Of a DNA stretch of 64,000 bases, positions 22,214-33,560 are shown in pieces. Each line of letters starts with the position of its first letter. The first letter of the stretch is position 1. Origin of the DNA: Phialocephala subalpina (taxonomy: Eukaryota; Ascomycota; Leotiomycetes; Helotiales; Mollisiaceae); NCBI GenBank assembly GCA_900073065.1, contig FJOG01000019.1, positions 606,887 through 670,886 of the forward strand. Reading direction: 5' to 3'. A program made the translations under genes and the position numbers. The notes under the pieces were generated by a model. It worked only from the letters and a program-made list of their open reading frames with translations. It did not search any database and was not told where the DNA came from.

Positions 22214-23533
22214 ATGCCACCTCAACGCACTCCTTTAGGCAATTCCTTTGGGAATAGGCAATTCAACTATGAACTTACTCCATATCAAAGAGGCATTGCT
22301 ATTAGTATGCGCATAAAAGCCGCCAAAATCCCCGAAATCAAAGCTACTCTAAATTGCTCCCGCGGAGTTATTCGAAGCACCTTCTCCCTCGCTTATCTAC
22401 GCAATGATAGAGAATCCTAACCTCGAATCGGCGGACCGAAGTATTATACCGAAGTAAACGAACGATTATTACTTCGATATATACGCGCAAACCCGAAAGA
22501 CAACTACTTAGACCTCAAAAAGAAGCTTAATCTCGGAATAAACAAGTCTACGGTCGATCGAATTCTCAAAAAATATAGTATACACAATTGGAAAGCTAAA
22601 AGGCGCCCGTTCCTTACAGAGGAGAATGCGGCTAAGAGGTTAGCTTAGTGTTTGAAGAATAGGGGCAGAAACAAAGAGGAATAGGGAATGTTCATGTGGA
22701 GTAATAAGTGTTCAGTGGAGCGGGGGCGGGGGAAACAGACCGAATAAGTATTCCGAACTGCCAACCAAGTATAGGATAAATCGATGATCTAAACCTACGA
22801 TTATCATAAGAATATAAAAGTTATAGTCTGGGGATGCTTTTGGGATACTAAGAGGACTAACCTTTATATTATAGACCGAGATTTCGAGTCTAAGAAATAT
22901 AGATACTACGCTAACTCTTATTTGGAGGTTTTTAACGCAAAAGTCAAACTAATAGTCTAATCTTTAGACCTTGGGTATATCTTTATGCAAGATAATGCCT
23001 CTATTCATCGGGCAATCAAAGTACGCAATTAGTTTGAAGAGAATAGGATTACGTAGATCGAAGACTAGCCTCTTTACTTTCCCGATTTGAACCCGATCGA
23101 GCATATTTAGTGGGAACTCAAAAAGAGAGTTTTTGAGATGTTTCTAGAGATTGCAACGGATAAAAGTAAGAGTAAACATGCAAGACAACAACTTGAAAGT
23201 GCTCTATAAGCAGTATAGGATATAATAGACAAGGAAGTCTTTGATAATTTAAGGGAGAGTATAATTAATCGAATTAAGGCTTATTGAAGAGAATAGGATT
23301 ACGTAGATCGAAGACTAGCCTCTTTACTTTCCCGATTTGAACCCGATCGAGCATATTTAGTGGGAACTCAAAAAGAGAGTTTTTGAGATGTTTCTAGAGA
23401 TTGCAACGGATAAAAGTAAGAGTAAACATGCAAGACAACAACTTGAAAGTGCTCTATAAGCAGTATAGGATATAATAGACAAGGAAGTCTTTGATAATTT
23501 AAGGGAGAGTATAATTAATCGAATTAAGGCTTA
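22214..23533 (+). mobile_element. RIP-degraded Tc1/mariner-type transposon
   Basis: One frame, read from ATG 22214, shows a transposase interrupted by many stops, nearly all TAG. The helix-turn-helix part is recognisable (ELTPYQRGIAISMRIKA, then NKSTVDRILKKY). The DDE catalytic part shows IVWGCF, FMQDNASIHRA and YFPDLNPIEH followed by a stop where Trp is expected. The segment that should hold the first catalytic Asp reads WSNKCSVERGRGK, with Asn and Lys in place of Asp and Glu. Stops at Trp or Gln positions and Asp-to-Asn change are all C-to-T or G-to-A, the RIP signature. The 3' part is duplicated in tandem. The element is inactive. Confidence 0.85.
23034..23533 (+). repeat. Exact 250-bp tandem duplication in the transposon 3' end
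   Basis: Bases 23034-23283 are repeated base for base at 23284-23533, both starting TTGAAGAGAATAGGATTACG and ending GAATTAAGGCTTA. The unit covers the last catalytic block and the C-terminus of the transposase relic. Identity without a single difference in otherwise heavily mutated DNA means the copy arose after mutation, or is an assembly error. Confidence 0.92.
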
Positions 23534-23942
23534 TGGCAGTCTTTTAAGATCGATGCCCTCGATTCTAACTCCAATTTATTCATGATTCGAGAAGCGCCGA
23601 TGCTAATAACGAATGACCCCTGGTCTCCGAGAATTGGTGGCACGTTGCTGAGCTGAGGTGAGAATCCCCACTAATTCGATCACCTGAGAGAATCCAATTG
23701 TGGTCAAAGGGTCAAGAGCATACTCCGAATCTAGACAGATCAGTCTAGTCTCTCCTAAAACTTAGGCCAATTCGGAAGATACATTGGTGAGGGACACCGG
23801 ATCTGAGTGAAGGAATTCTTGATCAGTACCCTTGCTAGATTATTTCATATGTTTATAAGATCTGTTAATTTGGCCCAGACTCATAAACACCCATTTAGCT
23901 GTCAATCATTGCTCTATTACAATAACTTAGAAGTGAGAAGCC
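23534..23942. other. Intergenic region upstream of the WSC gene
   Basis: Separates the transposon from the WSC gene. No motif recognised; probably the WSC gene promoter. Confidence 0.35.
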
Positions 23943-26759
23943 ATGGAGATGCAACGGATTTCCAGTCTTTGGATTTTTCTACTTCTAGTCCCCTACACTA
24001 TTGCTCGGCCACGGTTTAATCCAATCCCTTCCTCTTACTTTCAATCTTCCCCTTTACTAAGCAATAGACTTAATAGTTCTCTCATATTGCCTCGAGGAGC
24101 TTCTCAGGATCCGTCATGTCCAGATGGATTTCTTTGTATCCAGGAATCTTGTCCCGATGGAGTAGAGTGTGCAGAAGGTGAAATTTGTGTAAATTTCGAA
24201 GGTTCATATGCTTGCGCTCCTTCTGATCTGCACTTATGTGCTTTGAACCCGGATACCTTTGAAGGTGTTAGCTGCGAGAGCGGAATATGTTGGTGAGTTT
24301 TCGATCTTGAAAAGTATAAATAGAGCTAATGTAACCCAAGTCACGGAAATTGCTACTCATCCGATGCTGTATGTTGTGACTTTCCGAGCTTTCAGTGTAC
24401 CGTTGGTACACTCTGCAATGCTTGTAATCCTGGCCAGACCTGTGGTGACAACATTTGCGTTAACGGCTCTCCTATATCATCGACAACAACACACTCTAGT
24501 ATCTCATCGCATTCTACGATTACTGCTCCCCCTACGACTTCCTCTTCAGACAGAAGCACTTCTTTGTCATCACTTCCAACATCAACTTCGTCATCATCGA
24601 CGTCAACGAGTTCTGTTACAATTCCTACCCCACCTGTTGTTGTCCAGAGTGATGGTTCATTTGAACACATTGGCTGTTTCGTTGACACAGTCGCATCCCG
24701 GGTTCTTCAAAATGGATCCAGCCAAGATACTACAGGTATGACAGTTGAGGAATGTATCAATCTTGGGGAGGGCTGGCAATATGCTGGAGTGGAATTCGGC
24801 TCGTGAGTCACTTTTTCGGGATTAGTCTCGGGGGTTGTGTTGGTCCAGTAAATTGACTGTAACCACAGGCAATGCTTTTGGGGCGATGAACTCATTGGTT
24901 CGTCAAGTGCGCCTCTCTCTGACTGCTCAACTCCATGCGCCGGAAACGCCTCCGAAATTTGCGGCAACGGCAACCGGATTGACGTCTACCAGGATGTATT
25001 GTGGTTTATACCGACTACCCAGTACCTGATGCAACTTGTGGGAGCGCTTAATGATACGGTGTACCAGCTCCATGAAGAACTTCTCACCTATCAGGATGAT
25101 CTTAATGAAATTCTGCGGGACGGAACTTCCACTATGCGGGCTCGTACACCACAAGGAGGAACAGCCACATTTGACCCCCAATCAGTTCCTGCAGCGATAA
25201 TCGCCAAGGCTGTGGCTGATAAGGAGAGAATCATGGCACTAGTAGCGCTTATAAGTTAGTATAAGACTTCTAGTCTGACTAGCTATAAACTAACTGTATA
25301 TGACTAGAATCAATCTTTAAAACACAATCAAAATACTTTGGCGTGGGAGAGTTTCATTTCGTGGTAATGTTACCCATTGTATTGCTCTGAGCAACGAACT
25401 TCGCTTACAAATGTCTGGATAGATCGACGTGGAAACAAAAGCGGAATCCCAAAACCTTGGTGAGCCTTTGCTTGATAATAATATAGCTTGGTATTCTGAT
25501 GCAATGTAGAGACATTTCTTACTGTAGCCGAAGCAGTGGCAAATACTCCGACCATAGACTGGACTGCTTCAGGCCCTGTTGTCGAGGAACTTAATAATAT
25601 ACTGTCAATTGCAAAAGATGCTGTATGTTACTTTGAACTCAGCGTAAACTTTAGCTAATTCACTTGCAGTTGGCTTCTATTGGACTCACAACGGATGTAG
25701 TTGCAAGTGGGGCTGTTGCTAAAACTTTGTGTAAGTATTCTAATAAGCCTATTTAGATATAAATTAATCTGTATAGTTGGCGCACTGGGAGCTTTGATAG
25801 GCAGCCTGCTATCCAGCTCTAGCACAGGTCAAGAAACTCCCCCGCCAACACAAACACCAACACAAACACCAACACAAACAACGTCAATTTCATCAAGCTC
25901 AACTACACCCTGCTATTCATTACTGAGAATTTTTGGTGGGACCGGGGGGCCAGGTGGGCAAGGTGGGGTCGGGGGGCAAAGTGTTACCGGGACACCTGGT
26001 GGGACCGGGGTACCAAGTGAAACAGGGGGAAATGGAGTTCAAGAAACTCCCCCGCCAATACAAATAACGCCAAGTTTATCAAACTTAGATACTATAGCTA
26101 AATGCGATGTATTACTGGCAGTTTATGGTGGGGTCGGGGGGCAAGGTGGGTTAGGGTTACCTGGTGGAATAGGGGGAGATGGAGGGGACGGGGAAGGCCC
26201 TGCTATTCGACTTACTGACGACGATCTCACCCATCTTCAGATAGTTCTGGTCTCGGGAGGATCTGGTGGGAGTGGAGCAGAGGGGAATCCCCCTGGGTTA
26301 GGGGGCGTCGGGGAGGATGCCACGGGGGATCTGCAGTACGCGCTGACAGTAGAACCAGGCATTAATGGTGCAAATGGAATGCTAAACAAGAGTCTCGGTC
26401 AAGGAGGTAATGGAGGTATTGGAGGAGGGCCGCTTATAGAGGTTATAACATTGGAGGCAGCGATTCAAGCGAGATCTAACCTAACAATTCCACTTCAACC
26501 GGGCCCATTTAAGACAGGTAATGGTGGCAAAGGTGGCAGCCCAGGGAAAAGCATTGGACAATGGAAGGGTGGAAAGGGGGGGAACGGGGGAAAAGGAGGA
26601 CAGGCGTATGTTATTTGGGATACTATAACACAAAGTTGGTTAGGAGTAAGTGGAGAAGATGGAGAAGATGGAGGGGACGGGGAAGATGCGCAAATCGGGA
26701 AACACGGGGCTGATGGAGTACATGGGAAAGATGGGAAAGGATGGGGTAATTGGAGTTGA
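23943..26759 (+). CDS. Secreted WSC-domain protein with a long glycine-rich C-terminus
   Basis: Eight exons (23943-24292, 24341-24802, 24869-25254, 25308-25363, 25423-25459, 25510-25622, 25670-25730, 25777-26759) give 815 residues in one frame. A signal peptide (SLWIFLLLVPYTIARP) is followed by a cysteine-rich region, including CPDGFLCIQESCPDGVEC. A Ser/Thr-rich stretch of about 55 residues, likely O-glycosylated, leads to a complete WSC domain, from IGCFVDTVASRVL through WQYAGVEFGSQCFWGDEL to CAGNASEICGNGNRIDVY. A helical region follows (YLMQLVGALNDTVYQLHEE). Exon 8 starts with a hydrophobic segment (FGALGALIGSLLSS), PTQT repeats and some 270 residues dense in GG pairs, for example GGVGGQGGLGLPGGIGGDGG. 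WSC domains bind glucans or act in wall sensing. No GPI signal is seen. Likely a cell-wall or matrix protein. Confidence 0.83.
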
Positions 26760-27035
26760 TAACGCTTTCATTGTTTATTCTTCAATAGGAATCAATAAAT
26801 AACAAATATTCCTGTGCTTCAGACTTGGAAAGAGCTTTAGCCGCTTTTAGATAACTGTGCACTGTTGTTTTGCCTTCTTTAGCCATAGCTCGGGTTTTGC
26901 TGCCCACGCTGCAATTTCCACAAGTGCTCAAACTTTAAGCATTTAAAGTTAACTCACCGACCGACCTGGCACCAGCAAGCTGCCGGTGTAAGTACTGTCT
27001 GCTATGATCTGCGAACGCGATGTTAACACCCACAG
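26760..27035. other. Short non-coding stretch
   Basis: 3' flank of the WSC gene. A possible 5' exon of the adjacent broken gene lies near 26.96 kb, with frame TDRPGTSKLP before a GTAAGT donor. Confidence 0.3.
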
Positions 27036-27454
27036 GTCTCCTCCATCTCCCGGACGACCAAGCCCACCAACGTAGGTTTCGCGCTTCTCTGTGTTGTGCA
27101 TCAGCTAACATCGTGTAGAAAGGTGGCCGAAGAACCGTTGGTGTTGCGCGTCATAACCTCACCGGAGCAGAGCGTCTCCGCCGTCGTGCCCGTGCTGCTG
27201 CTGCTGCTACCGCCGCTGCTGGTGAAGAAGAGGAGGAAGACGAGATGGACCCTGCTCCTCCAAGCCCAGGGCAAGCTGAGGCTAGTTGAGCTAGACCTGT
27301 AATCTTTGAGAACTCTGCTGAGATGAAGGAAGCTGAGATCAAGGAGGAGGAGGTGAAGATCAAGGAGGAGGAGGAGGAGGAGGAGGAGATACACGTGAAA
27401 GTGGAAGACGGTGTGAAGGAAGAGGAGGTTGCTGTGAAGGAGGAGAAGATGTAA
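27036..27454 (+). pseudogene. 3' end of a broken gene for an Arg/Ala/Glu-rich protein
   Basis: Two blocks are joined by canonical splice signals: 27036-27071 (VSSISRTTKPTN) and 27119-27454 (GTAGGT donor, GTGTAG acceptor). The second exon reads KGGRRTVGVARHNLTGAERL, then an Arg block, a poly-Ala run, a GEEEEEDE run and PAPPSPGQAEAS, and meets TGA at 27287. The frame continues without interruption as ARPVIFENSAEMKEAEIKEE to TAA at 27452. The single TGA looks like CGA changed to TGA. The C-terminus contains several psi-K-x-E motifs (IKEE, VKVE, VKEE), the consensus for SUMO attachment. Protein identity unknown; a nuclear role is a guess from composition. Upstream exons were not found. Confidence 0.5.
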
Positions 27455-29219
27455 TACTACTGTGCGACTTGTTTCACTGAGCCTGGCGCAAGCTAGTGCT
27501 AGAGAAGCCGAATCCTTGCTGGATGGAAGGTTTGGGACTTGTAGATAGCTTCGCGTGGGAAAGGAATGGCAATGAATCAATTCTCCGCCACTTTGAATGT
27601 TTTTTGGCTGTGATACACCTGTGCTTTGGCTACGTGAACATGCTCCTTGGAGCATCTGCTCTCGGAAAGCATCGAATTAGAAATGCATTCACGAACTTCA
27701 AACCCATATTTGTCCAGAGACGCTGCCGGGAAGATTATACCACTCTCCGCATTCGCGATCACAATGTCCCAAAATATCCCAGCAAACAGGGGACATTATC
27801 AAGGACTTTGCTGCCTTCATTCTCGATCTCTACGAATTACATCCACACTACCGTTCCTGATCAAATGGCTTCGCCAAGGAACTCTTTCAAAGTTGTCACA
27901 GATTATATGGAGCTCTCAGTCCCACGTCCCAATCGTAGTTAAGGGACTGGTATGTTCTCGACTAGAATCTCCTGCCGAACCCGAGACATCGCAATCGCCA
28001 ACGCTTACTGACTTTGCTTCTCCAATCCTGCATAGTAAAACGTTCTAGATAATGAACCTGAGTCTTGGGGAAGCTAGATTCCAAGATTCTTTCGAACCTG
28101 GAACATAGCTCTGGTCTCAATATCTCGATTGCATGATACGAATCTTCTGTAGGTTTCATTGACCTATCACCTTGGGAATAATGCCGCACATTCCGCTCTA
28201 TTGAGTACAAATGAGTGGTTTTGAGACTCTTCTGATTCCAATAATGGTACTGAACTGGATCCAATCCTGCTAATCTCGATGTGTCAATTCTGAATCGTGA
28301 CCCAAGAACTGGAAGCTCCACATAATGACAGTATCTAAGTGCCATGTACTTTTCATGATCTCCAGGCCTTTGGGCTCTGAAATAATGTAGACTCCCTTTG
28401 AGTTACCAATCCAGTGCAGGAGAGATGTGTCTTCCTCGACTTTCGGGATTTGTGAAAAGTCATCTAGGTAGATACAAGCAGAACGTTCAATGTTCCCGAG
28501 ATCCAAGGTGATCAGTTCACGCTGTGGCATGTTGTATCTGCAGACTCAAAAAGAATGTTCTGTACATCTCTTCCTGGTGCTCGAACTATGGAGTTGTCGT
28601 AGAGATCAAGTCACAGGTTCCAAATAGGGGAATGGCTTGAAGATCTCTTTGTTAGTTCTCGGAGAAGTTCACTCATAGGCAATTGGGAGGGATCTGGAAA
28701 GATAAACTGCATTTTTGATGAGAGTAGCTAGCTAAAGTTCGTAGAGAATGAGTTCCAGGTTCATGTATATGCCCACTCGGATCTTCGCAAGTTCATGCAT
28801 TGAAGAACGAGTAGGAGATCACAAGGCAAAGCTCGTGATCGCTGCGTCTGAGCGATGGGAAAGAAAAGCTAACTACACTAGAGAGCTTTCGTTGTCTCGA
28901 TCAGTGAAGAACGAGAAACGGGAGGGAGAACCAGCCCGAAAGCAGCTCGATGATCTCTACTTGAATGCAGAGATGGGGAGAACGAAAACTGTTGATGCTA
29001 CCAATATCTTGAGACACAAGAGCGCGTGATCTCGATCAATGAAGATCGGGAATGGGGAGAATGAACCAACTCGAAACCAACTCGATGGTGTTATCTCGAG
29101 GGTAGAGGAAGGAAATGAAAACTTTTGATGTGCTAATGCTTATCCCAGCCGGGAACGACAACACGTAGAATGCATAGTGGGGTTTCCCCGACATCTGTCT
29201 GACAACCTCAGTAGGTAAT
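27455..29219. other. Stretch with weak minus-strand frames and degenerate repeats
   Basis: Minus-strand frames at 28270-28530 (start MPQRELITLDLGNIERSACI) and 27962-28345 (containing LPVLGSRFRIDTSRLAG) look somewhat protein-like but do not join by clean splice signals and match no family I know. They may be remains of one gene. Repeats at 28.9-29.1 kb are listed separately. Confidence 0.3.
28893..29145 (+). repeat. Degenerate direct repeat, two copies of about 130 bp
   Basis: Copy one starts near 28893 with TCTCGATCAGTGAAGAACGA and copy two near 29031 with TCTCGATCAATGAAGATCGG. Both continue with GGGAGAA-type purine runs, CTCGATG and a later AAAACT(G/T)TTGATG segment. Differences are many, so the duplication is old. 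Confidence 0.5.
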
Positions 29220-30266
29220 CTACAAGATATCCACCAACTTCTCCGCGGCATAATGGATGTTCGTCCCCCAATTCGCGGCCGTCGTCTGGATAACTAACTC
29301 CCCATCTTGAATCAGCACCTCATTATACCCATTCCCACCTTTCCCTCCTCCTAATTTCTCCACAATCCTCAACCTCACGCACCCCTTCTCAACGCCTTCC
29401 TCAAGCCCCTCTCTCAACAACTCATCATCTGCGAATTTCTCTCTTTCCAAAACATCGACCAAGGCTTCGAAATACTTCAGGGCGAAGGAGCCGAGGTTCG
29501 TTTCCCAGTCGTCTCTGACATCTTTGCCTCCCTTCAGTCCAGCTCCCAAGGCGTCGAAGTTGGGCTCCAATTTGAAGGCGGGGTTTTTGAGGATGGTGCG
29601 GACTTTCTCAAGCATGCCAGAGATTTTGGGTTCGTAGTCGGTCTTGATAGAATGTCTCGCAGCATAAGACAGGGTAGGGGCGCCCGAAGGTTGAGGAGCG
29701 GAGGAGAGGGCTTTGTCGAGGTCTTGGGCTACGTAGCTGATGTTTGAGCCGAGATTGTTGGGGTGAAAGACGAGTTCAAGACGCGAGTTATCGATTTGGG
29801 ATCCGCAGTAGCTGAATTTGGCGGATGGGAGGAGAGTGGCGACGTGAGTTGGGCAGAGGGTGTTGAGTTCTGCGACTCCTGAGGGACCGTGTTTTTCGAC
29901 GAAGGACTTCAGGGACCAGACGAGGGCGTCGAAATAGCTACGAGAGGTTAGAGATCTGAGATGGGGACGAAGAAGGGGAAGAGGGGATGTGGGAAGGAGC
30001 ACGAACGCAAAGATGCAGTCGCCGGGGGAATTATGACCATATGAATCTGGCTCAGCGTAAGGGTAGATGATCAGAGGATCTACGGTGAACGTCCATTTGA
30101 CACCAAGAAGCTCTTCCATCTGAGTTTCGAGAGCGCCTTTCTTGGCTTCCCATCCATCACGGACTGCAGAAGGAATTAGAAAAATAAAGGAGAGGTAGGG
30201 GAAGAACATACCATTCTTCCTTGCGGCAAGAGGAAGCTTCTCGGCTGGGGCTTTGTTGGCAGACAT
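29220..30266 (-). CDS. Conserved-looking protein of unknown function (309 residues)
   Basis: Three exons (30212-30266, 30007-30163, 29220-29937) give 309 residues; introns have GTATGT/TGCAG and GTTCGT/CGTAG ends. The chain shows VKWTFTVDPLIIYPYAEP, CIFAYFDALVWSLKSFVEKH across a splice, FSYCGSQIDNSRLELVFHPN and GELVIQTTAANWGTNIHYAAE near the C-terminus. No signal peptide, membrane segment or catalytic signature is evident. Codon-clean frames and matching phases make it a real gene. Its promoter side faces the gene at 30941 (divergent, about 675 bp apart). Confidence 0.72.
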   Translation of the reverse strand: MSANKAPAEKLPLAARKNGMFFPYLSFIFLIPSAVRDGWEAKKGALETQMEELLGVKWTFTVDPLIIYPYAEPDSYGHNSPGDCIFAFVLLPTSPLPLLRPHLRSLTSRSYFDALVWSLKSFVEKHGPSGVAELNTLCPTHVATLLPSAKFSYCGSQIDNSRLELVFHPNNLGSNISYVAQDLDKALSSAPQPSGAPTLSYAARHSIKTDYEPKISGMLEKVRTILKNPAFKLEPNFDALGAGLKGGKDVRDDWETNLGSFALKYFEALVDVLEREKFADDELLREGLEEGVEKGCVRLRIVEKLGGGKGGNGYNEVLIQDGELVIQTTAANWGTNIHYAAEKLVDIL

Positions 30267-30940
30267 TCTGATGATGTGGTTGATGGTTTTTTTTGGATGA
30301 AGTTGGAGATGCAGATACGAGATGAGATGAAGGACGAATAATGGAAAGACTTCTTAACCTTTATACTTCCATTACTCCATGCCGTGTCACGATATCTCGT
30401 GACCTTGGAAGTCGTTCAGCCTCGCAGGATTGAAGCAATCACCACCAAAACGCCACAACGTAGCTAGCCTGGGAATTCCCCGCCCAGCAACCGATACTCG
30501 GTGTGCCTTGGCGTTCTGAGACCACATGAGACGGAAAAGAAAAGCTTCCCCACGCGAGGAAACGGTTTGTTTCCACCCAGAAAAGGTTCTTTTCGGACGG
30601 GATGACAACGTGGCGAGACATTTTGAGCTCACCGTCCCCGAAATTCGACGCCAAGATTTCAGCTGAAGTTTCGCGGGACGAGAAAGAAGAAATAATAAAG
30701 CTTGGCATGAGACGATGCGTCCAGCTGAAGAGCATGTTCCAACGGCAGATGAGCTAGGGATGCTACCCCGGTAGATATATGCAGGTACTGTCCGTGAAGT
30801 TGCATTTGTCCCTTCGTTTCCCCTCTTTAGTGATAGCTTCATCACAAACTCGTTATCATTGCATCGCTCCAAATTCCAGAGGTAACGAAACAGCGTCTTG
30901 TCTTTCTCCTACTTTGAAATCGGCAATAAGGCCGTCCATA
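30267..30940. other. Divergent intergenic region
   Basis: Lies between two genes of unknown function transcribed away from each other. Minus-strand frames at 30387-30872 lack motifs and overlap each other; taken as chance. Confidence 0.35.
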
Positions 30941-32099
30941 ATGTCGGTTCTGTAAGTCACAAAAACTGCTTCTGTCTGAGGGTCTTCGTACTGACTCGCA
31001 AAGTCCAACCCGCATCCGCCAAAACATCCGCGACCACATCACATCCCCAACCTGTCCTCTAATCCTCAAAACCACCTCCGTTACAACCACACTCGGGTAT
31101 CCGGTCACCTTAGATCCAGAATGGACCATGCTATGGAAGACGCTTCAAGCATACTATCCTGACTCTTCGACTTTCGTGCCAACAATTGCGAGTACCATTA
31201 TCACGTGGTGCGATGCGTTGATGAGTTGGCTTGAGAGTGAAGAGAATGAGGAGGATGTTGAGAAGTTGCTTGAAGCGCTGAAGGCAAGGTCAAGGCTGGA
31301 GTTGTGCCTAGAGGTGATTGATGTGTGACAATTGTAGAGAACCATTGAGAAACTGACAGAGAGGCAGATTTCGCCAACATCAAATCGACCAACGACAGCA
31401 TGGCGGACCAACAAATCTGTTTTCGTGATAGCACTTCCAAAGGCGGAGGTGGTGCAGCAGAGTACTGTTTTGGCGGCGTTTGCGACAGATCTGTTGAACT
31501 TGTTTACGGCATCGCCTGTGATGGGTGCCTCTAGCCTGGCGACCAAGATTTCGCAAGTTGACGATCCTGATGATTGGGCTGATCTTGATCTTGGGTCTCC
31601 GAAAGCAATAGCCAAGCCGACAATTGCTATGAAGCAAGACGAAGGTGACGATCCAATTCCCGAGGTGTCAACTCTTCCAAGGCCAGAGGAGCTGACGAAG
31701 CGTCCTCCATATTGGCTGGTTGTCAAACAAGAAGGTGCCATGCGAGTCGTGGTTGAGGGAAGCCATGCACAAAGTCTTGCCTGTCTGGAGGCGTACTTGA
31801 GACGATGGTGTCGAGGTGAAGCATCAAGAGTAAATCGAGTAAGTGGTATCCTGATTGCATTTTATAATAACTGCTGACAAGAGATCCAGCCACCGGTTGT
31901 CGAGATTAAATTACAAGAGTCAGCATTTGGACTTGGATTGATGAATGATAAACTCACCATGGAGGCAATCAGAGGCAGAGAGGTCAGTGCTATGCTTGTG
32001 CTGGTGTTCGTGGAGAGTGTGCTTGGATATGCGCCTGTGGCGGGAAATTCTTCTGTTGGTTCTGTGTGGGAATTTAAAAGGACGAAAGGGTTCAAATAG
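30941..32099 (+). CDS. Protein of unknown function (333 residues)
   Basis: Four exons (30941-30951, 31004-31313, 31368-31838, 31890-32099) give 333 residues; the first exon holds only 3.7 codons (MSVL). All junctions have GT..AG ends and fitting phases, including GTAAGT donors at introns 1 and 3. Visible segments: IRDHITSPTCPLILKTTSVT, VPTIASTIITWCDALMSWLE, an acidic Glu-rich helix, FVIALPKAEVVQQSTVLAAF, and a C-terminal block WLVVKQEGAMRVVVEGSHAQ. No domain recognised, no signal peptide or membrane span. Confidence 0.7.
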
Positions 32100-33560
32100 A
32101 TAGCGAAAGAAGCGACCTTGTTCGCACTTGCAACAAACCCTTCAATTGCATCGCATCTCATGTTTGTTGGGTGGTGGTGCCAAGCAATTGAGGGGGACGC
32201 TGAGGATGTTCCTCACTCAGATGGTTCCTGCCCACAAAGACTTGCTTCACCACAGCACCTTCCCCACCAGCTAGTGTACCTTCCTAGAACGTAGTACCCA
32301 CTAATTCCAAGTTAAATTCCCTCTCGTCTTGTTCTCTTCTTCTCTTCAACACACTCACACCCACAGCCTACTCTTCACCCGATTCACCTCGAACCCCAGT
32401 CTATGCATAAATCCTCACACGAAACGTTCAGATAGGTCCAAGGTTCAATCCCTTCTGGTTACTCCCTTGTACAAAGTATGTGGCAGGTTCAGCTGGGCAG
32501 TAAAAGCTCTGTCTGATTGTTAGAGGGGTTGACACAACATGATGCTGCGTACTCACTATCTTTGTGTGAGGATGGGTGTGCGGCGTGTTTCTTGCAACTG
32601 GCCATTGCAATGTTCGACACTTGAGGCGGATCTCGAAGCTTGAGGACAACGGACACGAGGTGAATGACTACCCTGCTCCAGCTTCTGCTACCTGTGTGGA
32701 CGATGCTAACTTTGAGAGCAGAATCACTACTGCGCCAAGCGCCGAAGAGAAGAATATGTGAAGACTCGAAGCCTGCAGACGCGTCAGGCAGCGTCATGCT
32801 GCACCTGCATGGCATGCAAGGTGAACAGCAATGCTGCCAGAACACCTCAGTGAAATATGTTAACACTGACACGAAGGCAGGAATATCGATGCACCGAGAC
32901 CCAAGAAGAGGCAGAAAACGTCGCATCGACGCGTCGGACGACTCGACTCATTGGCTCAATAATGTGAGCGATACCGCTGCCACAATTCCCGCATGAGAAG
33001 TACGCTGACATCAAGGGAAGAGCACTCAGAAACTAAGGAGAAAGACAATGGTGGAATTTGAAGGTTGTCGATGCGTCATTCAGCTGACCGGTTACTATAG
33101 CCCAGTCTGCCGCCATGAATAGGAAGATGCCTCGACCCAAAGCTCCTTGACACGTCGGACAACTGATCATTCCTATACCTCAGCTTGCAGACTTGATTGA
33201 CTAGACAAGGTGAGTCTCTATCTTGCTGGAACCAGAACTTGCGAGCTAACATCACGTCAGGCAGATGCTGCCACCCTAAGTCCTCGATGCGTCGGATAAT
33301 CAACTATCACAACTTAGTTTTATTAATGCCTTAATGAAGGACACGAGGTACGCAGCTGTCCTGATAAGATATATATCTCCAATAAATTTGTGGAAGAATG
33401 CGGATGTTTATTTATTGTAGGATGAGAGACGTCACGACGTTGAAAGAAGATTGGATGTCAGCCTCGGCCGAGCAATTGCCGAGACATTCTGGGATAGCGG
33501 CGACCGACATCTCGACCTTGTCCAGCTCCCACAACCTTACACTACACCTACACTCACATC
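32100..33560. other. Long intergenic region without a supportable gene
   Basis: Overlapping frames on both strands between 32.5 and 33.0 kb show no motif. The hexamer-rich phrase CGATGCGTC or close variants recurs (about 33.07, 33.28 kb). It ends with the promoter of the CoA-transferase gene. Confidence 0.35.

Noticed and set aside
25926..26759. Glycine-rich tail considered as collagen
   Set aside because: The pattern is GG-x-GG and irregular, not a sustained Gly-X-Y triplet, and proline is scarce.
32489..32996. Overlapping frames on both strands in the 32-33 kb gap
   Set aside because: Neither strand shows a family motif or an exon chain; probably chance or an old relic.
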